The notes under the pieces: generated by a model
What the model was told of the DNA's origin: nothing
The model's input: the letters and a program-made list of their open reading frames with translations, nothing else
Databases searched by the model: none
Made by a program: the position numbers and the translations under genes
Shown: positions 21,093 through 29,021 of the stretch, piece by piece
Layout of the letters: every line of letters begins with the position of its first letter
Numbering within the stretch: the first letter of the stretch is position 1
NCBI GenBank assembly: GCA_016722375.1
Contig: JADKJG010000012.1
Location: forward strand, 27,091 to 91,090
Source: Bacteroidota bacterium
GTDB taxonomy: Bacteria > Bacteroidota > Bacteroidia > Chitinophagales > LD1
Reading direction: 5' to 3'
DNA: 64,000 bases

Positions 21093-21335
21093 CTACCGCC
21101 CGTCCCTCTTTCCATCCTCCTTCTTTTTGATGACGATAAAAACCACAATGCCCACTGCCTCACACATTTGAAGAAACAGGGGCAAGTCAGGAGTGGCTTT
21201 GCCTTTCAGAAATTTGCTGTAGGTGCCGGGGTGGATGTTGAGATGATAAGCAAAGTCCTTTTTATTGGGGAATTTAGGCTTCCGCTGCTTCTCAATCAGA
21301 TTCACTACCATGTGTATGGATTCACACTGCTTCAT
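21093..21335 (-). CDS. Small HTH (XRE-like) regulator
   Basis: 80 residues when started at ATG 21335. The central part FPNKKDFAYHLNIHPGTYSK followed by FLKGKATPDLPLFLQMCEA reads as a lambda-repressor-like helix-turn-helix (residues ~20-63). It has a basic tail (KKKEDGKRDGR). A GTG at 21356 lies inside the -7 promoter box and is therefore unlikely as the start. DNA binding and transcriptional control are inferred. The 21-bp repeat array at 21462-21629 lies just upstream of this gene, between it and a divergent gene. Confidence 0.7.
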   Translation of the reverse strand: MKQCESIHMVVNLIEKQRKPKFPNKKDFAYHLNIHPGTYSKFLKGKATPDLPLFLQMCEAVGIVVFIVIKKKEDGKRDGR

Positions 21336-21355
21336 GGGTGGGGTGTTAGTATCCA

Positions 21356-21385
21356 CAAAAATAAAGGAAAATCATTTTTAACAAA
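21356..21385 (-). promoter_or_regulatory. Strong promoter for the small HTH gene
   Basis: On the minus strand TTTG (21382-21385), an 18-bp spacer and TATTTTTG (21356-21363), both boxes exact. The predicted start point leaves a leader of about 14 nt before ATG 21335. Confidence 0.65.
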
Positions 21386-21461
21386 AACTTGCCAGTGGGG
21401 CAAGAATAGTTTGGAAACAGTGCCGAATGTTGCATTTCCAAAATCGGAAAGGCAAAATGAC

Positions 21462-21629
21462 CCATGTTTTACAACATACATCACAGGAGTTACCGCATAA
21501 ATCCCACGATTTACGGCTTGCCGCGCCGGAGTTATGTTGTACATCCGGCGATTTCTGTCAGAACTCCGAGGATTTACGGCTTACCTCTCAGGAGTTTTGT
21601 CGTAAATCCTGTGAGGTAAGCCATGCCGC
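21462..21629. repeat. 21-bp-period degenerate array 1 (with inverted units)
   Basis: Eight consecutive 21-bp units (21462, 21483, 21504, 21525, 21546, 21567, 21588, 21609). The recurring core is GGAGTT-N6..7-TAAATC in one orientation and GATTTACGGC or GATTTCTG...AACTC in the other. The unit ends are partly palindromic (GGAGTT/AACTCC). Units 5-7 form a strong hairpin: GGCTTACCTC..CAGGA at about 21578-21593 pairs with TCCTG..GAGGTAAGCC at about 21607-21622. The array sits between the divergent HTH gene and the gene at 21704. No protein is called here. Confidence 0.75.
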
Positions 21630-21703
21630 CGATACCATTTACGATAGAAACAAAGATTTCACCATAAAAAATCCATTTTTTAATCAAAAACAAACCAATT
21701 AAC

Positions 21704-22408
21704 ATGAAACACAAACGCTATTTACCCGAAACCGACGAAGGCAAAGTGACCTGGCTCAATGCTTTCAATTTACAATTGCCCACCTATGCCGCCCTGTTTG
21801 GTATAGACCCCGCCGTGGTGACATCGCTGCTCGATGATGGCACTTTTTTCGGCTTTCTGATTGGGCTGATGCCTGCTTTTAAGGATTATCAGAAAACTCT
21901 GATTGATTATAAAGACATCATTCGCGATGGAGGAGCGCTGGGCGTGTCGGACGTGCCCGCTCCTCCGGGTTTAGCGCCACATATAGCAACCGGCGCCGGA
22001 ATATTTCAAAGGGCGGCGTCCGTGGTGGGGCAAATCAAGGCACACCCTGCTTATACCGAATTGATTGGCGCAAACCTCGGCATCATTGGCGAGGAAATAA
22101 CGGTGGATTACGACACGGCAAAACCCAATCCAAAAGGAACTTTGAAAAACAGTCATGCTTATTTGAAGTGGGACAATATGCACGCCGACGGAGCCAATAT
22201 TGCGGTGGACTATACTGGCGGAACCAATTACAAGTTCATAGGCCATGTGGTAGCGGGTCATTTTTTAGACGCGCATACGCCTGATTCGGGCGTAGCTCAA
22301 AAGTTTGCTTACATCGTGCGCCTCACTTTGGGACCGGAGCAGGAAGAAGTAGGGTCTTGGAGCGACCCGGTTTTTGTAACGGTGACTGGCCAGGAGCTTA
22401 TGCGATAA
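21704..22408 (+). CDS. Bacteroidetes hypothetical protein with C-terminal Fn3-like region
   Basis: A 234-residue soluble protein without a signal peptide. Residues 1-100 are helical (VTWLNAFNLQLPTYAALFGI, then FKDYQKTLIDYKDIIRDGG). After a Pro/Gly linker (VPAPPGLAP), residues ~130-230 are beta-rich and end in GSWSDPVFVTVTG, which resembles the last strands of a fibronectin type III fold. I recognise the layout from Bacteroidetes proteins but know no function. ATG 21704 directly follows the 21-bp array. Two hairpins terminate it at 22414 and 22454. Confidence 0.75.
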   Translation: MKHKRYLPETDEGKVTWLNAFNLQLPTYAALFGIDPAVVTSLLDDGTFFGFLIGLMPAFKDYQKTLIDYKDIIRDGGALGVSDVPAPPGLAPHIATGAGIFQRAASVVGQIKAHPAYTELIGANLGIIGEEITVDYDTAKPNPKGTLKNSHAYLKWDNMHADGANIAVDYTGGTNYKFIGHVVAGHFLDAHTPDSGVAQKFAYIVRLTLGPEQEEVGSWSDPVFVTVTGQELMR

Positions 22409-22413
22409 GACGG

Positions 22414-22445
22414 AGATTTGACAACTTTCTAAATTTGTCAAATCT
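22414..22445. repeat. TTTGACAA/TTGTCAAA palindrome, copy 1
   Basis: AGATTTGACAA (22414-22424) and TTGTCAAATCT (22435-22445) form an 11-bp inverted repeat with a 10-nt loop, 5 bp after the stop at 22408. The same core recurs at 48143-48173. Confidence 0.75.
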
Positions 22446-22453
22446 ATTGGAGC

Positions 22454-22486
22454 AAAAAAGCCATCTCGCAGGGGGTGGCTTTTTTT
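22454..22486 (+). terminator. Rho-independent terminator
   Basis: AAAAAAGCCA (22454-22463) pairs with TGGCTTTTTT (22476-22485) and is followed by more T. It ends the transcript of the 21704 gene and insulates the pyrophosphatase gene. Confidence 0.85.
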
Positions 22487-22559
22487 GTTTTACTACTCAT
22501 TATCATATCATCACATTATCACGTTTCCATCGTTTTCTTTCCTTTTTCACCCATAATTC

Positions 22560-22567
22560 TATATTTG
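22560..22567 (+). promoter_or_regulatory. -7 promoter element TATATTTG for the pyrophosphatase
   Basis: Exact TAnnTTTG match, with TTTC at 22538-22541 (18-bp spacer) as a -33 candidate. The leader to ATG 22645 would be about 70 nt. Confidence 0.5.
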
Positions 22568-22644
22568 CCGTCCTTTTTTAACACCCCCCAAAGTTAAGAA
22601 CAAAGAATTTTTAAACTTCAATCATAAACCAACAACAATTTTTC

Positions 22645-24936
22645 ATGGAGAATCTGATTTACACCTTGCCGTTATTTGGAGTCATTGCGCTGGCCTACAT
22701 GGCTTATATGTCCGCTTGGGTTACCAAGCAAGATGCCGGCGATGCCAAGATGATGGGCATAGCCCAGAATATCGCCGATGGCGCAATGGCGTTTTTGAAA
22801 GCCGAGTACCGCATCCTCTTTATATATGTACTGATTGCCGGATCGGCCTTGGGCGTTCTTTCGCAGGTGCCTAAGGTGGCGGCTCACAGCAGCTATCTGA
22901 TTATTGGCTCTTTCGTGATTGGATGTCTCTTCTCGGCGCTGGCGGGTTTCTTAGGAATGAAAATCGCTACCAAGGCGAATGTTCGTACCACGCAGGCGGC
23001 TAAAACATCTTTGGCTAAAGCACTGAAAGTTTCTTTCGGCGGCGGAACCGTGATGGGGCTGGGTGTGGCTGGTTTGGCAGTATTGGGATTGAGTTCTCTG
23101 TTCATCATTTTCTTCTTCCGTTTCATGGGCGGCGATTTTGCTACCGGCGGTGGATATGATGGCATGACGAAGGTGTTGGAGGTGTTGGCAGGTTTTTCGC
23201 TTGGTGCTGAGTCCATTGCCTTGTTTGCCCGTGTGGGTGGAGGTATCTATACCAAAGCAGCTGACGTGGGCGCTGACTTGGTAGGAAAAGTAGAAGCAGG
23301 AATTCCGGAAGACGATCCGCGCAACCCGGCAACGATTGCCGACAACGTGGGCGACAACGTAGGCGACGTAGCGGGTATGGGTGCCGACTTATTCGGTTCT
23401 TATGTAGCGACGGTTTTGGCTTCGATGGTTTTGGGTAATTACATCATCCGCGATAATGGTGGAAGTATTGCCGACGGTTTTGGCGGTATCGGCCCCATTC
23501 TTTTGCCTATGACGATTGCCGGTGTAGGAATCATTGCTTCGATTATCGGTACTTGGTTTGTGGGCGTGCCGGACAATGCAAAATCTGATACAGATACGGT
23601 GCAGGGTGCTTTGAATCGCGGCAATAACATCGCGATGCTACTGGCGCTGGCGGCCTCTTTTGGTTTGATAAAATTGATGTTGCCTGAAACCATTCAAATG
23701 AGTGTGTTCAACGCCGGAAGTTTCAGTATGATGACCACCACTTCGCTGAATGTGTTTTTTGCGGTGTGTATCGGCATGACAGTTGGTTACCTTATTTCTT
23801 ATATCACAGAATACTACACCGGTCTCGGCGGCAAACCGGTTCGTGGCATCGTTCAGAAATCTGCAACAGGTGCGGCGACCAACATCATCGCCGGCCTCGG
23901 AACCGGAATGCTTTCAACAGCTTTCCCGGTCATCATTTTTGCTGCGGCTATCTGGGGCGCTTATGCACTGGCTGGTTTTTATGGAGTAGGAATCGCTGCT
24001 TCGGCAATGATGGCTACTACAGCAATGCAACTGGCGGTAGATGCTTTCGGACCGATTGCGGATAACGCCGGAGGTATTGCAGAGATGAGTGAACTGCCTA
24101 AAGAAGTTCGCGAGAAAACAGACGTGTTGGATTCGGTGGGCAACACCACCGCTGCGGTAGGAAAAGGATTTGCCATTGCCTCTGCGGCTTTAACAGCGCT
24201 GGCGCTTTTCGCAGCTTATGTAACGCTGACCGGTATTCACGGCATCAACATTTTCGATGCAAAAGTTTTAGCAGCCTTATTTATAGGAGGAATGATTCCG
24301 GTGGTGTTCTCTGCCTTGGCGATGAACTCGGTTGGAAAGGCAGCGATGGATATGGTGAATGAAGTGCGCCGTCAATTCCGCGAAATTCCGGGCATCCTCG
24401 AAGGAACCGGAACGCCGGAGTATGGCAAGTGTGTAGAGATTTCTACCAAAGCAGCACTGCGCGAAATGGTGGCACCGGGGGTAATCACCATCGTCACTCC
24501 GATTATTATTGGAATAGGAATGGGCGCTGAAGCCTTGGGCGCATACATGGCGGGAGTAACCGTGAGCGGTGTGTTGTGGGCTATCTTCCAAAACAACGCC
24601 GGTGGTGCTTGGGATAACGCCAAGAAATCTTTTGAGAAAGGCGTAGAAATTGAAGTGAATGGAAAGATGGAAATGTTCTACAAGAAATCAGAGCCACACA
24701 AAGCGGCGGTGGTAGGCGACACGGTAGGCGATCCTTTCAAAGATACATCCGGCCCTTCGATGAACATCTTGATTAAGCTTTCCTCGCTCGTTGGTTTGAC
24801 GATTGCTCCGCTGATTGCGGTGGTAGATCACACAGAAACTTCTGTCAACACCGAAAAGAAAATAGAAGTGAAAGAAGTGGTAACAAAAGCAACTGCGCAA
24901 GTAGTCAACTATACCGATTACTTAGACAAGAAATAA
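22645..24936 (+). CDS. hppA: Membrane-bound ion-pumping pyrophosphatase, potassium-dependent type
   Basis: A 763-residue integral membrane protein with about 16 helices. It couples hydrolysis of pyrophosphate to H+ and/or Na+ export. The substrate site is intact: AADVGADLVGKVEAGIPEDD, NPATIADNVGDNVGDVAGMG, and a C-terminal KAAVVGDTVGDPFKDTSGPS. The sequence GNTTAAVGKGFAI has Ala where potassium-independent enzymes have Lys, so dependence on K+ is expected. The pumped ion cannot be read with certainty. It has its own promoter and terminator, so it is likely monocistronic. Confidence 0.95.
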   Translation: MENLIYTLPLFGVIALAYMAYMSAWVTKQDAGDAKMMGIAQNIADGAMAFLKAEYRILFIYVLIAGSALGVLSQVPKVAAHSSYLIIGSFVIGCLFSALAGFLGMKIATKANVRTTQAAKTSLAKALKVSFGGGTVMGLGVAGLAVLGLSSLFIIFFFRFMGGDFATGGGYDGMTKVLEVLAGFSLGAESIALFARVGGGIYTKAADVGADLVGKVEAGIPEDDPRNPATIADNVGDNVGDVAGMGADLFGSYVATVLASMVLGNYIIRDNGGSIADGFGGIGPILLPMTIAGVGIIASIIGTWFVGVPDNAKSDTDTVQGALNRGNNIAMLLALAASFGLIKLMLPETIQMSVFNAGSFSMMTTTSLNVFFAVCIGMTVGYLISYITEYYTGLGGKPVRGIVQKSATGAATNIIAGLGTGMLSTAFPVIIFAAAIWGAYALAGFYGVGIAASAMMATTAMQLAVDAFGPIADNAGGIAEMSELPKEVREKTDVLDSVGNTTAAVGKGFAIASAALTALALFAAYVTLTGIHGINIFDAKVLAALFIGGMIPVVFSALAMNSVGKAAMDMVNEVRRQFREIPGILEGTGTPEYGKCVEISTKAALREMVAPGVITIVTPIIIGIGMGAEALGAYMAGVTVSGVLWAIFQNNAGGAWDNAKKSFEKGVEIEVNGKMEMFYKKSEPHKAAVVGDTVGDPFKDTSGPSMNILIKLSSLVGLTIAPLIAVVDHTETSVNTEKKIEVKEVVTKATAQVVNYTDYLDKK

Positions 24937-24955
24937 TTTTTCAAAAAAGAAACCG

Positions 24956-24986
24956 AAAAGCCCTCGACAAACACGGGGGCTTTTTA
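24956..24986 (+). terminator. Rho-independent terminator after hppA
   Basis: AAAAGCCCTCG (from 24956) pairs with CGGGGGCTTTTT after a short ACAAACA loop, with one T-G pair, and is followed by T-rich sequence. The T-run also holds TATTTTTG (24985-24992), a -7 box candidate for the next gene at 25013. Confidence 0.85.
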
Positions 24987-25012
24987 TTTTTGAGAAGTGT
25001 AAAACCAGAATC

Positions 25013-25411
25013 ATGACGAATAAATTTCTGCTGTCTTGTGTCTTATGTATTGCGTCTTATGTCTGTGTTGCTCAGCAACCACTACCGGCAAAAGTTTATC
25101 AAACCATGACGGATTCGACCAATTCAATAGATGTAGTGTTTTATAAAGACGAAGGAGGCAGTGTTTCTGCCGACGGACACAATGTTCAGTATTTCAACTC
25201 CTTCTTTGCAAAAGAAACAGCAGATAAAACCAAGGCGATCTCCGCAGGCTCCGTCATGTGGCTGGTGAATGGTCGGGAATATCTGTCCGGTATATTTTTC
25301 TTAGGCGATTCTACCGGCTACCTCGTAGCCAAAAAGGATGGAAAGGAATATGTAAACAAGATCACTCCAATCGGTTTCAATTTTCTGAATGGAGGATATA
25401 AAAAAAGATAA
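25013..25411 (+). CDS. Small exported protein of unknown function
   Basis: 132 residues with a signal peptide (FLLSCVLCIASYVCVAQQ). The mature part is a compact mixed alpha/beta domain (VVFYKDEGGSVSADGHNVQY, then SGIFFLGDSTGYLVAKKDGK). I do not recognise the family. It is 3 bp ahead of the yajQ-like gene on the same strand, so the two are probably cotranscribed. The -7 box is inside the hppA terminator T-run. Confidence 0.7.
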   Translation: MTNKFLLSCVLCIASYVCVAQQPLPAKVYQTMTDSTNSIDVVFYKDEGGSVSADGHNVQYFNSFFAKETADKTKAISAGSVMWLVNGREYLSGIFFLGDSTGYLVAKKDGKEYVNKITPIGFNFLNGGYKKR

Positions 25412-25414
25412 GCT

Positions 25415-25903
25415 ATGGCAAGTTTTGATGTAATTAGCAAAGTGGACCCGCAAATAGTGGAGAATGCTATTAACGTGGCAAAGAAGGAAATCGCGACCCG
25501 CTATGATTTCCACGGATCTAAAACAGATATTGATTTTAATAAAAAGGATTTGGAGATCCAGATTACCACCGAAAACGAAATGCGTATCAAAGCCATCATT
25601 GATATCATCATTGTTCGCGGCTCTAAACAAGGAATTGACCCGCGAAGCTATGACGTGAGTAAGGAACATTACTCCTCAGGAGCGATGGTGAAAAAAGAAA
25701 TCAAGTTGAAGAATGGCTTGGATAAAGATGCGATGAAGAAAATCACCAAGGCCATTAAAGATTCAGGGCTGAAAGTACAACCGTCACAAATGGATAACCT
25801 GGTGCGTGTGACCGGAAAGAAAATAGACGACCTGCAAGATGTGATGGCGATGCTGCGCAAAGGCGATTATGGCTATCCACTTCAGTTTGAAAACATGAAA
25901 TAG
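25415..25903 (+). CDS. yajQ: YajQ-family nucleotide-binding protein
   Basis: A 162-residue cytoplasmic protein covering the whole YajQ family: MASFDVISKVDPQIVENAIN, ATRYDFHGS, NEMRIKAIIDII, KLKNGLDKDAMKKITKAIKD and LQDVMAMLRKGDYGYPLQF. Members have two ferredoxin-like domains. Some bind cyclic di-GMP and act with transcription factors, but that activity cannot be read from this sequence. It begins 3 bp after the preceding exported protein and is followed 38 bp later by the YbaB gene. Confidence 0.95.
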   Translation: MASFDVISKVDPQIVENAINVAKKEIATRYDFHGSKTDIDFNKKDLEIQITTENEMRIKAIIDIIIVRGSKQGIDPRSYDVSKEHYSSGAMVKKEIKLKNGLDKDAMKKITKAIKDSGLKVQPSQMDNLVRVTGKKIDDLQDVMAMLRKGDYGYPLQFENMK

Positions 25904-25941
25904 TAATTCAACATTCAAAAATCAAAACGCAGCATTAAACT

Positions 25942-26241
25942 ATGGGCTTTCTCGACAACATGAAACAACTGATGGAAATGAAACAGAAGATGGACGAGGT
26001 GAAAAAACGCCTCGACACTATCGAAGTGGTTTCCGAAAACGAATACGTAAAGGTGACCGCCAACGGCAACAGGAAGATTAAAGATATTGTCATCCTGAAA
26101 ACAGAGGACAGGGCTGTTTTGGAAGGTAAATTGCAGAAGGCAATTAACGAGGCTCTAGAGAAGTCAGACAACCTGATGCAAAGTGAAATGATGGCAGTTA
26201 CTAAAGGCGTGATGCCTGATATGCCGGGGATAGACGGATAA
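25942..26241 (+). CDS. YbaB/EbfC-family nucleoid-associated protein
   Basis: 99 residues, the family length. It opens with MGFLDNMKQLMEMKQKMDEV, a helix rich in Met, Gln and Lys typical of YbaB. The beta-strand core follows (YVKVTANGNRKIKDIVI) and then a C-terminal helix (LEGKLQKAINEALEKSDNLM). Family members are dimeric, tweezer-shaped DNA-binding proteins, often encoded next to dnaX or recR. Here it follows yajQ. It ends 12 bp from the convergent epimerase gene. Confidence 0.92.
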   Translation: MGFLDNMKQLMEMKQKMDEVKKRLDTIEVVSENEYVKVTANGNRKIKDIVILKTEDRAVLEGKLQKAINEALEKSDNLMQSEMMAVTKGVMPDMPGIDG

Positions 26242-26253
26242 AGACATTTGTCG

Positions 26254-27177
26254 TTAGCTACTATGTTTCTTTCCCAAAACTTCTTCTAAGGCGCCTCCGA
26301 TTTTAGGATATTCAAAAGTAAATCCGGTGGATAGAATTTTTTCTGCCGAACAGCGCTGACTGCAAAGCAACATACTGCTTAACTCGCCGAGTGCCAGTTC
26401 TACTAAAAACGAGGGGGCTGGAATCATGACGGCCTTTGATTTGGTCACCCGAAGAATTTCGCGGATGAGTTCTTTCATCAAAACCGAATGGGGAGCAGTG
26501 GTATTATAAGCACCGGAGACCTTTTTGTGCTCCATCGCATGTATCATGAAGCCGCATATATCATCTATATGAATCCAGGGATAATATAATTTGGGTTTAT
26601 TGAAATAGCCAGCCATACCCATACGGATACCTTTCACCAAAGCCGGTAAAGCTCCGCCATCTTTAGAAAGGACAATCCCGTTTCGGCAGCGCACTTCACG
26701 AATGCCAAGCGAGCCAATTCGAATCGCTTCCTCTTCCCATTTTTCACAGACCACAGCAAGAAAATCCTTGGCCGGTTTCCGATCTTCGGTCACTAATTCA
26801 TCTCCACAGTCACCATAATAGCCCACCGCTGATGCACTGATAAAGGATTCGACCGAATGTTTTTTCTTTTTAAGAGAATGATAAATCATTTGGGCGCTGT
26901 TTACCCGGCTGTCCAAGATTTCTTGTTTCCTTGATTTCGTCCATCTCTTTTCTGCAATGTTCGCCCCTGCCAAATGGATGATAGCCGAAACACCATCCAA
27001 AGCCCTTTCATCCATTTTGCCGGCATCGACATCCCATTTAAAAAAAGTGGTTCCCTGAGCACCCGGTGCAGCAGGACTTCTTCCCAATGTATTTACTTCA
27101 TAGCCTCTTTCTAAAAGCAATTGGCTAAGGCGAGTTCCGACCATCCCGCTGGCACCTGTAATCAGCACTTTTTTCAT
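26254..27177 (-). CDS. TIGR01777-family NAD-dependent epimerase (YfcH/SDR39U1-like)
   Basis: An extended short-chain dehydrogenase of ~307 residues. The Rossmann loop MKKVLITGASGMVGTRLSQ is at the N-terminus, followed by IIHLAGANIAEKRWT and FISASAVGYYGDCGDE, with the active-site Tyr in the YYG context typical of this family. The C-terminal extension (GELSSMLLCSQRCSAEKILS, then GFTFEYP) matches the family DUF1731 tail. The physiological substrate is not known for most members. The start was taken at ATG 27177; an upstream GTG (27195) would add six basic residues. It diverges from the ABC importer operon. Confidence 0.92.
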   Translation of the reverse strand: MKKVLITGASGMVGTRLSQLLLERGYEVNTLGRSPAAPGAQGTTFFKWDVDAGKMDERALDGVSAIIHLAGANIAEKRWTKSRKQEILDSRVNSAQMIYHSLKKKKHSVESFISASAVGYYGDCGDELVTEDRKPAKDFLAVVCEKWEEEAIRIGSLGIREVRCRNGIVLSKDGGALPALVKGIRMGMAGYFNKPKLYYPWIHIDDICGFMIHAMEHKKVSGAYNTTAPHSVLMKELIREILRVTKSKAVMIPAPSFLVELALGELSSMLLCSQRCSAEKILSTGFTFEYPKIGGALEEVLGKKHSS

Positions 27178-27213
27178 GCGCTTTCTATTTTTCACAATTT
27201 TACTCTATTCTTC

Positions 27214-27221
27214 TATATTTG
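27214..27221 (+). promoter_or_regulatory. -7 promoter element TATATTTG for the peptide importer operon
   Basis: Exact TAnnTTTG match 27 bp before the ATG at 27249. The -33 region is T-rich (27187-27193) but holds no exact TTTG. Confidence 0.45.
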
Positions 27222-27248
27222 CCCGCCTCGCGTTTAAAAATAGTTATT

Positions 27249-29000
27249 ATGAATAAAATATTCAATCGTAATTTTTTGCTCACCCTTTGCGCTGTTTTAA
27301 TATTAACCGGCTGTGGTCAAAGCAATAAAAAGAAAGAGAAGAATCAGGTCATCATCCACGAATTGTCGGATACTGATATGCTCAATCCCACCAATTATCA
27401 ATCGGCAGAAGCGGGCTATTACCTCGCTCAGATGTTTCAAACTTTGACCGGGGTAGATCCTCGTACTTTAGCAGAGGTACCCTTGCTTTCAAAAACAATG
27501 CCGTTGGAAGAATATGATTCAACCACTAATATTCTGAAATACACTTACGAAATCAGAGAAGAGGCTAAGTGGGATAATGGCACTCCGATTACGGGTAAGG
27601 ATGTAGATTTCAGTATGAAAGTTTACAAGTGTCCTACTGTAAATGACGAGTCGCAGAAGCCTTATTTTGAATTAGTGAGCGACATCGTTACCTATCCGGA
27701 CAATCCGAAAAAAGTGACCATTGTTTGTAACAAGAAATATATTCTGGCCAAAACCACTTGCGGCTCCTTCATGATTCTGCCTCAATATGTCTATGATCCG
27801 AGCAAAACTTTAGATGGCTATACCGTAAAGCAATTCAACGAAAACGCTAAGGTATTGGCGGAAGACATGAAACTGAAAGAGTTTGGTGCCGCTTACAACT
27901 CGGAAAAGTATCAGCGCGAAAAGGGATTTATTGTCGGTTCTGGTCCTTATGAATTTGACCAATGGGTGACCGGACAAAAGATTGTGTTGAAGAAGAAAGA
28001 AAACTGGTGGGGTGATAAGTTTGCCGACAAGGAATATGCCTTTGAAGCGCATCCCGACAAATTGATATATCAGGTAATCAAAGACCAGACAGCAGCACTA
28101 ACTGCATTGAAAGGACTGAAATTGGATGTGATGAATGGTATTAAGTCTAAAGATTTTATCGAACAGTGTCAAGGTTCACCCAAGGTGACCGAGAACTTCA
28201 ATCTGTCCACTCCTCTTTCGATGGCTTACACCTATTTCGGACTGAATATGCGGAACCCGAAGTTTGAAGATGTCAATGTACGTCGTGCTATGGCGCATCT
28301 TACGGACGTAGAGAAAATCATTCACGTCATTGGATATGACCTGGGACAAAGAGTGAATGGCCCAATCAATCCTTATAAAAAAGGAGCCTTCAACGATACC
28401 ATTACACCCTATGAATTTAACATTGAAAAAGCTAAAAAGATTTTGGCTGATGCCGGTTGGAAAGACAGCAATGGCAATGGAACCATTGATAAGAAGATTC
28501 ACGGAAAACTTACCGAGTTCAACATCACATTTACCTACAACGCCGGTAACGACAGCCGTCGTGATACGGCCATGATTTTCAAAGAATCAGCCCGTCAGGC
28601 GGGTATTTCGGTGGATGTGGTGCCTCAAGAATGGTCTATCTATATTGACAATCAGAAGCAACATAAATTTGAGATGTTTTACGGTGCTTGGATTGGTTCA
28701 GTGAATCCCGATGATCCAAAACAAATCTGGCACACAGAATCTATCAATGGCGGCAGCAACTATGTGTACTTCGGCAACTCTGAAACCGACCAACTGATTG
28801 AAAACATTCGTAGCGAATTAGATGAGACAAAGCGCAATGACCTTTATCGCAAGTTTCAAACTATTTTGCATGACGAAGTGCCTTATATCTTTATCTGGTC
28901 ACCCAAAGAGAGAATTGCTATTAGTAAGAAATTCACCAATGCTGAAACATTTGTGGTGCGCCCCGGTTTCAACGAGGCAGCGTTCAAATTGGTTGATTAA
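27249..29000 (+). CDS. ABC transporter substrate-binding lipoprotein, peptide/nickel (SBP_bac_5) type
   Basis: About 583 residues. The lipoprotein signal peptide NFLLTLCAVLILTGC has its lipobox Cys near residue 22. Class C (DppA/OppA-like) features are AEVPLLSKTMP near the first domain, WDNGTPITGKDVDFSMKV, ENWWGDKFADKEY and RAMAHLTDVEKI, and a C-terminal YRKFQTILHDEVPYIFIW. It should capture oligopeptides or similar ligands for the two permeases that follow (22 and 5 bp spacing). ATG 27249 was chosen because it gives a normal lipoprotein signal; the upstream TTG (27219) does not. Confidence 0.92.
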   Translation: MNKIFNRNFLLTLCAVLILTGCGQSNKKKEKNQVIIHELSDTDMLNPTNYQSAEAGYYLAQMFQTLTGVDPRTLAEVPLLSKTMPLEEYDSTTNILKYTYEIREEAKWDNGTPITGKDVDFSMKVYKCPTVNDESQKPYFELVSDIVTYPDNPKKVTIVCNKKYILAKTTCGSFMILPQYVYDPSKTLDGYTVKQFNENAKVLAEDMKLKEFGAAYNSEKYQREKGFIVGSGPYEFDQWVTGQKIVLKKKENWWGDKFADKEYAFEAHPDKLIYQVIKDQTAALTALKGLKLDVMNGIKSKDFIEQCQGSPKVTENFNLSTPLSMAYTYFGLNMRNPKFEDVNVRRAMAHLTDVEKIIHVIGYDLGQRVNGPINPYKKGAFNDTITPYEFNIEKAKKILADAGWKDSNGNGTIDKKIHGKLTEFNITFTYNAGNDSRRDTAMIFKESARQAGISVDVVPQEWSIYIDNQKQHKFEMFYGAWIGSVNPDDPKQIWHTESINGGSNYVYFGNSETDQLIENIRSELDETKRNDLYRKFQTILHDEVPYIFIWSPKERIAISKKFTNAETFVVRPGFNEAAFKLVD

Positions 29001-29021
29001 TAGAACGCTCTTCGGAATTTC

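Noticed and set aside
21427..21702. Plus-strand open frame of 91 codons over array 1
   Set aside because: It is generated by the 21-bp array, contains inverted units and runs to the next gene's start.
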